The translations under genes and the position numbers were made by a program. A stretch of DNA of 64,000 bases, from positions 372,001 through 436,000 of the forward strand of contig NZ_CP172404.1 in the NCBI RefSeq assembly GCF_048213115.1, given 5' to 3'. Below are positions 59,447-64,000 of the stretch, in pieces. Source of the DNA: Niveibacterium terrae (GTDB lineage Bacteria; Pseudomonadota; Gammaproteobacteria; Burkholderiales; Rhodocyclaceae). Position 1 is the first letter of the stretch. The number at the start of each line of letters is the position of its first letter. The notes beneath the pieces are model-generated. The model was not told where the DNA came from. It was given only the letters and a program-made list of their open reading frames with translations, and did no database searches.

Positions 59447-60304
59447 TCAGAGGTAGGCGGCGAGCGTGCCCTTCATCTTCTGCAGTGCCTTTGCTTCGAT
59501 CTGGCGGATGCGCTCGGCGGAGACGCCGTATTCGGCGGCGAGTTCGTGCAGTGTCGCCGCTTCGTCGTCGGCGAGCCAGCGGCGGCGGACGATGGTCCGG
59601 CTGCGTTCGTCCAGCGCTTCGAGCGCGGTCTCCAGGCCTTCGCTCTGCAGCCGGTCGCGTTTGCGCGCTTCGAGCCTTTCGGTCGGTTCGTTGCGCGAAT
59701 CGGCCAGATAGGCGATCGGCGCGACGCGGCCCTCTTCGTTCTCTTCCGGGCCCAGCTCCAGAGCGATGTCGCCGCCCGAGAAGCGGGTTTCCATCTCGCG
59801 CACTTCCTCGGGTTTGACGCCCAGAGTTTCGGCAACTTTGCTGACTTCGCCCGGCGTCAGCGTCGAGCTGTCCGCTCTCATGCTGCGCAGGTTGAAGAAA
59901 AGCTTGCGCTGTGCCTTGGTCGTCGCGATCTTGACCTGGCGCCAGTTCTTCAGGATGTATTCGTGGATCTCGGCTTTGATCCAGTGGATCGCGAACGAGA
60001 CCAGGCGGACTCCGCGATCCGGGTCGAAGCGCTTGACCGCCTTCATCAGGCCAATATTGCCTTCCTGGATCAGGTCGCCCTGAGGAAGGCCGTAGCCGAC
60101 GTAGTTGCGGGCGACCGAGATCACGAGGCGCAGATGGGACATGACCATCTGGCGGGCAGCGTCCAGATCCTGTTCGTCGCGGAGCCGGCGGGCGAGGGCC
60201 ATCTCCTGCTCTTCGGTGAGCAGCGGGAAGCGGTTCGCGGTCTGGATGTACTGATCCAGGCTGCCGAGGGCGGACGGGACGGGAAAGGCGAGGGACGTTG
60301 TCAT
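59447..60304 (-). CDS. rpoH: RNA polymerase heat-shock sigma factor (sigma-32)
   Basis: This 285-aa sigma-70-family factor directs transcription of heat-shock genes. The RpoH box QRKLFFNLR is present in region 2.4/3 (ATTKAQRKLFFNLRSMR), which separates sigma-32 from other members. Region 2 is LRLVISVARNYVGYGLPQGD with LIQEGNIGLMKAVKRFDP; region 4 ends LAAEYGVSAERIRQIEAKAL. The ATG is 57 bp after the preceding minus-strand gene, and a CIRCE element lies in that gap. Its transcript may also come from read-through of the oligopeptide ABC operon upstream. Confidence 0.97.
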   Translation of the reverse strand: MTTSLAFPVPSALGSLDQYIQTANRFPLLTEEQEMALARRLRDEQDLDAARQMVMSHLRLVISVARNYVGYGLPQGDLIQEGNIGLMKAVKRFDPDRGVRLVSFAIHWIKAEIHEYILKNWRQVKIATTKAQRKLFFNLRSMRADSSTLTPGEVSKVAETLGVKPEEVREMETRFSGGDIALELGPEENEEGRVAPIAYLADSRNEPTERLEARKRDRLQSEGLETALEALDERSRTIVRRRWLADDEAATLHELAAEYGVSAERIRQIEAKALQKMKGTLAAYL

Positions 60305-60338
60305 CGGTTCAGGCTCCAGTAGAGCAGTTGCCGTGATA

Positions 60339-60365
60339 TTAGCACTCGCTGTCAGCGAGTGCTAA
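60339..60365 (-). promoter_or_regulatory. CIRCE element (HrcA operator) upstream of rpoH
   Basis: TTAGCACTC (60339-60347), nine bases, then GAGTGCTAA (60357-60365) is an exact match to the CIRCE consensus TTAGCACTC-N9-GAGTGCTAA. It starts 34 bp upstream of the rpoH ATG (on the minus strand) and overlaps the stop codon of the preceding gene (60362-60364). HrcA bound here would repress rpoH, linking the two heat-shock systems. Confidence 0.95.
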
Positions 60366-60955
60366 ACGGCGCTTGGGCTTTGGGTTTCGATTTGTATCGG
60401 GGCTGTGGCTTCCTGCACGCGGACCACGACCAGCGTTGTCGATTCGGGCAGGCGCAGGACCCAGCGCAGCGTCGGCGCGGCCCAGGGGGTGTTCTCGGGC
60501 AACAGGAAGCGCCTCAAGGCTTCGCGCGACAGTGCCGCCGCGAAGACACGCGGCCCGCCGAGCACCGAAGTGGCGTCGCTGAGCAGCCCCGCCGCCTGCA
60601 GCGCGTCGAGGTCGAGCCGGGCGATCGCGCTGTCCAGAACCTGATAGTCCGCGCCGTCACGGGCCAGCGCGACGAGATGGATCTGCGGGTTCGCGAGCGA
60701 GTGGATGTCGTGACGGGCGCCGGAGCGCCGGCGATCGAGTGCGCGTTTCATCGCGAGCGCCCGGGCGAGCGCCGTCGCCTGCTCGCTGCCGGAGGCGTAG
60801 CGCGCGATCAGGCTCTTCAGTTCTTCGTCGCTGCGCGTCAGGGACTGCCAGGCGGCGAGACAGAGGCGGCCTTCGGCATTGCGCCGAGCCTGCCGCCACA
60901 GCGCCGTCAACGCGGCGGCGAGGGCGAGGATCAGCGCGACGAGCGCAGCGATCAC
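60362..60955 (-). CDS. Membrane-anchored protein of unknown function at the end of the opp operon
   Basis: A GTG at 60955 overlaps the stop of the upstream ABC ATPase gene by four bases (GTGA). The protein of 197 aa opens with a membrane segment (VIAALVALILALAAALTALW) and continues with a helical cytoplasmic or periplasmic part (EELKSLIARYASGSEQATAL). I do not recognise a family. The overlap implies translational coupling with the transporter. Its stop codon lies in the CIRCE element of rpoH. Confidence 0.65.
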   Translation of the reverse strand: MIAALVALILALAAALTALWRQARRNAEGRLCLAAWQSLTRSDEELKSLIARYASGSEQATALARALAMKRALDRRRSGARHDIHSLANPQIHLVALARDGADYQVLDSAIARLDLDALQAAGLLSDATSVLGGPRVFAAALSREALRRFLLPENTPWAAPTLRWVLRLPESTTLVVVRVQEATAPIQIETQSPSAV

Positions 60956-61935
60956 TCCGCGATCCTGAAGCAGGCGGCGCGGTGCTCGCCGGCCAGCGCG
61001 GTGAGCGTGGGCGCCGAGGCGGCGCAGGACGCATCGGCCTTCGGGCAGCGGGTCCGGAAGGCGCAGCCCGAAGGCGGCGAGATCGGGCTGGGCAGATCGC
61101 CTTCGAGAATCTGCAGCGTCTTGTTCCTCTCCTTTCCGGGGTCGGGAATCGGTACGGCCGACAGCAACGCCTGGGTGTAGGGGTGGGCGGGATGGGCGAA
61201 CAGCGTTTGCGCGTCCGCTTCTTCGACCGTTCGGCCCAGATACATGACCATGACCCGCCGGGCGATGTGCTTGACGACCGCGAGGTCGTGCGCGATGAAG
61301 AGCAGAGCGAGGCCGTCTTCCTGTTGCAGATCCATCAGCAGGTTGATGACCTGGGCCTGGATCGACACGTCCAGCGCCGAGACCGGTTCGTCGCAGAGGA
61401 TCAGCTTCGGTTTGACGATCAAGGCCCGAGCGATGCCGACGCGCTGGCACTGGCCGCCCGAGAATTCGTGCGGATAGCGGTTGATCACATTGGGCAGCAG
61501 GCCGACCCGTTCCATGACCCGCGCGACTTCGGACTTGACCGTTTCTTCCGGCGTCTCCGGGCGAAGCGCGCGCAGCGGTTCGGCGATGATCTGACCGATC
61601 GTCAGTCGGGGGCTCAGCGAGGACAGCGGATCCTGGAAGATCATCTGGATGTCGGACCTGAGGCTCCGCCAGTCGCGATTCGCCAGGCCGGCGAGTTCGC
61701 GGCCCTCGAACTTGACGCTACCCGAGCTGATCGGATTCAGGCCGATCAGCGCGCGCGCCAGCGAACTCTTGCCGCAGCCCGATTCGCCGACGATGCCCAG
61801 AGTCTCGCCGGCGGCCAGCGAAAAACTGACACCGCTGACGGCCTTGAGCGTGCGCGCCGGCGACCAGGGCATAGCGCCTTCCCGGCCGACCTGGAAATGG
61901 ACTTGCAGGTCGCGGACCTCGAGCAGTGCGCTCAT
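60952..61935 (-). CDS. oppF: Oligopeptide/dipeptide ABC transporter ATP-binding protein (OppF/DppF type)
   Basis: This 327-aa ATPase has Walker A GESGCGKSS, the Q-loop IFQDPLSSLSPR, signature EFSGGQCQRVGIARAL, Walker B LILCDEPVSALD and the switch His in FIAHDL. The C-terminal oligopeptide extension has GCAFRTRCPKADASC, a Cys cluster that in some Opp/Dpp ATPases binds an Fe-S cluster. It powers peptide import with OppD. It overlaps oppD (ATGA) and the next gene (GTGA) by four bases each. Confidence 0.93.
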   Translation of the reverse strand: MSALLEVRDLQVHFQVGREGAMPWSPARTLKAVSGVSFSLAAGETLGIVGESGCGKSSLARALIGLNPISSGSVKFEGRELAGLANRDWRSLRSDIQMIFQDPLSSLSPRLTIGQIIAEPLRALRPETPEETVKSEVARVMERVGLLPNVINRYPHEFSGGQCQRVGIARALIVKPKLILCDEPVSALDVSIQAQVINLLMDLQQEDGLALLFIAHDLAVVKHIARRVMVMYLGRTVEEADAQTLFAHPAHPYTQALLSAVPIPDPGKERNKTLQILEGDLPSPISPPSGCAFRTRCPKADASCAASAPTLTALAGEHRAACFRIAE

Positions 61936-62933
61936 CGCTCACCTCCCGCGGCGGCGATTTCGGCGAGGCTGCGGTGGCAGGCGCGGCGGCGCGACGTGGC
62001 GAACTGCTGCCTCGGTGCGGGCGCGAGGCAGGACTGATCGCGCATCACGCAGCGCGGCGCGAACGGGCAGCCGGGCGGCAGCGCGAGCAGGTTGGGCGGA
62101 TTGCCGGGAATCGTCGGCAGGCGAGCGCCGATGGGGGCTTCGTCCATCCTCGGCACCGCGTGCAGCAGGCCCAGAGTGTAGGGGTGGGAAGGGGACGCGA
62201 AAATCTCGCTGACCGGCCCCTGCTCCATGACCTGGCCCGCGTACATGACCAGAACCTCTTCGCAGACTCCGGCGATCACGCCCAGGTCGTGCGTGATCAT
62301 GATTACCGCGGTCGAGAAGTCGCGCCGTAGATCCTGGAGCAGCCTGAGGATCTGGGCCTGAACGGTCACGTCCAGAGCCGTGGTCGGTTCGTCGGCGATC
62401 AGCAGTTTGGGGCGACACAGCAGCGCCATCGCGATGACGACCCTCTGCCTCATGCCGCCCGAGAATTCGTGCGGGTACATGGCCATCCTCTTGCCGGCCT
62501 CGGCGATCCTGACCGCGTCGAGCATGCGCACCGACTCGGCGAACGCGCTGGCCCTATCCATACCCTTGTGGAAGCGCAGCACTTCGGTTAGCTGTTCGCC
62601 GACCGTCAGATAGGGGTTCAGCGAGCTCATCGGATCCTGATAGATCATCGTGATCTCGGAGCCTCGCCGGCGGTTCAGTTCGGCATCGGACAGAGTCAGC
62701 AGGTCGACGCCTTCATAGCGGACTTCGCCGCTCGCCCGACCGTTCTTCGCGAGCAGGCCCATCAGCGCGAACGCGGTCTGGCTCTTGCCCGAGCCGGACT
62801 CGCCGACGATGCCCAGCGACTCTCCGGCCGCGAGCGAGAAGGAGAGTTCGTTGACCGCGGCGACTTCCCCTTCGGGAGTCGAAAAGCGGACGTTCAGTTT
62901 GTCGACTTCGAGCAGTGGTGTGGCGGAACTCAT
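61932..62933 (-). CDS. oppD: Oligopeptide/dipeptide ABC transporter ATP-binding protein (OppD/DppD type)
   Basis: This 333-aa ATPase has Walker A GESGSGKSQT, signature EFSGGMRQRVVIAMAL, Walker B LLIADEPTTALDVTVQ and the switch His in MITHDLGVIAGVCEEV. The C-terminal Cys-rich motif is GCPFAPRCVMRDQSCLAP. The gene follows oppC by one base and overlaps oppF by four, so the ABC genes are co-translated. Peptide specificity is set by the binding protein, which is not in the window. Confidence 0.93.
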   Translation of the reverse strand: MSSATPLLEVDKLNVRFSTPEGEVAAVNELSFSLAAGESLGIVGESGSGKSQTAFALMGLLAKNGRASGEVRYEGVDLLTLSDAELNRRRGSEITMIYQDPMSSLNPYLTVGEQLTEVLRFHKGMDRASAFAESVRMLDAVRIAEAGKRMAMYPHEFSGGMRQRVVIAMALLCRPKLLIADEPTTALDVTVQAQILRLLQDLRRDFSTAVIMITHDLGVIAGVCEEVLVMYAGQVMEQGPVSEIFASPSHPYTLGLLHAVPRMDEAPIGARLPTIPGNPPNLLALPPGCPFAPRCVMRDQSCLAPAPRQQFATSRRRACHRSLAEIAAAGGER

Positions 62934-62934
62934 G

Positions 62935-63870
62935 TCAGCGATCCTTGGGGTCCAGGGCGTCGCGCAGGCCGTCGCCGATGAAGTTGAAACAGAACAGCGT
63001 CGTGACCAGGAAGGCGGCCGGGAAGGCGAGCTCCCACGGCGAAGTCTCGATCGCCTTCGCCCCTTGTTCGAGCAGCGCGCCCCATGAGGTCATCGGTTCC
63101 TGAACGCCGAGACCCAGATAGGACAGGAAGCTCTCGGACAGGATCATCGACGGCACCAGCAGCGTCGCATAGACGACGACGAGGCCCAGCACGTTCGGCA
63201 CGATGTGGCGGAGGATGATCGCGAAGTTCGCTACGCCGCAGACCCGTGCGGCCTCGACGAACTCCTTGCGTTTGAGCGACAGGGTCTGGCCGCGGACGAT
63301 CCGCGCCAGATCGAGCCAGCTGACCGCGCCGATCGCGATGAAGATCAGCCACAGCTCGCGGCCGAAGAAGGTCATCAGCAGGATCACCAGGAACATGAAC
63401 GGGAAGCTCGACAGGATCTCCAGCGAACGCATCATCAGGCTGTCGGTCGCGCCCCCCGCATAGCCGGAGATCGCGCCGTAGAGTGTGCCGATCACGACCG
63501 CGACCAGCGCGCCGAGCGCGCCGACCATCAGCGAGATCCGGCCGCCCAGCAGCGTGCGCACGAAGAGGTCGCGGCCCAGATTGTCGGTGCCGAACCAGTG
63601 CCGTGCCTCAAAGTCGGGCGCGGCCTGCATCGCGGTGAAGTCCGAATCCTCGAAGTTGTACGGCGACAGGCCCTGGCCCAGCAGGCACAGCAGCACGATG
63701 ACGGCGAGGATTACGAGGCTGGCGAGCGCGGCGCGGTTGCGGATGAAGCGGCGGCGGGCGTCGGCCCACAGGCTGCGGCTCTTGATCTGGCTGTTCAGGC
63801 TCTCGTCGAGGCCGGGCAGCGGCGGCAAGGGGCGGGTGAAGTGAAGCCGTCCGGATGCGGTTGGGGTCAT
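62935..63870 (-). CDS. oppC: Oligopeptide/dipeptide ABC transporter permease (OppC/DppC type)
   Basis: This 311-aa permease has an N-terminal cytoplasmic stretch, a first membrane segment (ALASLVILAVIVLLCLLGQG), and the core permease domain with the EAA loop around EFVEAARVCGVANFAIILRH (EAA---G---------I--H-P). LGRDLFVRTLLGGRISLMVG and SESFLSYLGLGVQEPMTSWG are typical of OppC/DppC. The other permease (OppB) begins before the right edge. Confidence 0.93.
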   Translation of the reverse strand: MTPTASGRLHFTRPLPPLPGLDESLNSQIKSRSLWADARRRFIRNRAALASLVILAVIVLLCLLGQGLSPYNFEDSDFTAMQAAPDFEARHWFGTDNLGRDLFVRTLLGGRISLMVGALGALVAVVIGTLYGAISGYAGGATDSLMMRSLEILSSFPFMFLVILLMTFFGRELWLIFIAIGAVSWLDLARIVRGQTLSLKRKEFVEAARVCGVANFAIILRHIVPNVLGLVVVYATLLVPSMILSESFLSYLGLGVQEPMTSWGALLEQGAKAIETSPWELAFPAAFLVTTLFCFNFIGDGLRDALDPKDR

Positions 63871-63879
63871 CGTAAAACC

Positions 63880-64000
63880 TTAATGGATGCGGATGCGCGG
63901 ATCGATGAAGCCGTACAGGATGTCGACGATCGCGTTGAAGAGGATGGTCAGTGTGCCGACCAGCACCGTCAGGCCCAGCACCATCGTGTAGTCGCGGTTC
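63880..64000 (-). CDS. oppB: Oligopeptide ABC transporter permease (OppB type), C-terminal part only
   Basis: The window ends in this gene. The visible 39 codons read NRDYTMVLGLTVLVGTLTIL then FNAIVDILYGFIDPRIRIH and TAA. The motif DILYGFIDPRIR is the C-terminal end of OppB/DppB permeases. It lies nine bases upstream of oppC in the same operon. Confidence 0.9.
   Translation of the reverse strand, partial: NRDYTMVLGLTVLVGTLTILFNAIVDILYGFIDPRIRIH

Noticed and set aside
1..64000. tRNA, rRNA, insertion sequences, integrase or prophage genes
   Set aside because: I looked for tRNA-like T-loops, transposase motifs and phage genes and found none that hold up. This was by eye; a tRNAscan or ISfinder run could still find something.

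Overview
The window is high-GC, densely packed chromosomal DNA from a betaproteobacterium. The order aroQ-accB-accC-prmA-zinc-ribbon gene, the lone mpl ligase, ornithine-lipid genes, a PEP-CTERM protein, rpoH and a class III ribonucleotide reductase all fit Rhodocyclales (Uliginosibacterium/Niveibacterium/Azoarcus-like). This placement is inferred from protein character and gene order only. I found no tRNA, rRNA, CRISPR, insertion sequence or prophage.

Layout. 1-2.7 kb: end of a pectate lyase and a lipoprotein pectinesterase. 2.8-8.2 kb: a DMT exporter, two GNAT acetyltransferases, queF, a Tsx-like outer-membrane channel, a 68-aa protein and a SMUG1-type uracil-DNA glycosylase. An array of covarying hairpins lies between the last two. 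8.4-13.1 kb: a chemoreceptor, a dicarboxylate/glutamate symporter and an AmpG-like permease. 13.3-16.4 kb: an anaerobic ribonucleotide reductase locus in which the glycyl-radical segment is a separate 63-aa gene. 16.4-27.4 kb: RhlE helicase, PEP-CTERM protein, hydrolase, carbonic anhydrase fusion, ZIP transporter, GspA/GspB pair, a metalloprotease-like lipoprotein, an AraC regulator and a DUF3334 protein. 27.6-30.1 kb: kdgK and a drug exporter. 30.3-37.7 kb: mostly single genes (esterase, arfB, RIO kinase, olsBA, ybaK, CBS protein). 37.9-44.1 kb: ThrE-like exporter, trpBA with a divergent LysR regulator, and a tandem pair of tiny paralogues. 44.3-49.1 kb: the aroQ-accB-accC-prmA operon. 49.2-59.4 kb: mpl, envelope proteins, a BaeSR-like two-component system, an isolated flgH, and ribB under an FMN riboswitch. 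59.4-64 kb: rpoH downstream of an oligopeptide ABC operon.

The regulatory sequences link the genes. A TGATATATCA motif precedes both the pectinesterase and kdgK, 27 kb apart, which suggests one pectin/galacturonate regulon. nrdD has an FNR-type box and two NrdR-type boxes 31 bp apart. A perfect CIRCE element lies in front of rpoH. A 19-bp inverted repeat sits between trpB and its LysR neighbour.

The least explained items are the hairpin array at 7.2-7.5 kb, where three units keep their loops while the stems change in a compensated way, the split NrdD, and the pair of tiny paralogues at 43.6-44.1 kb.
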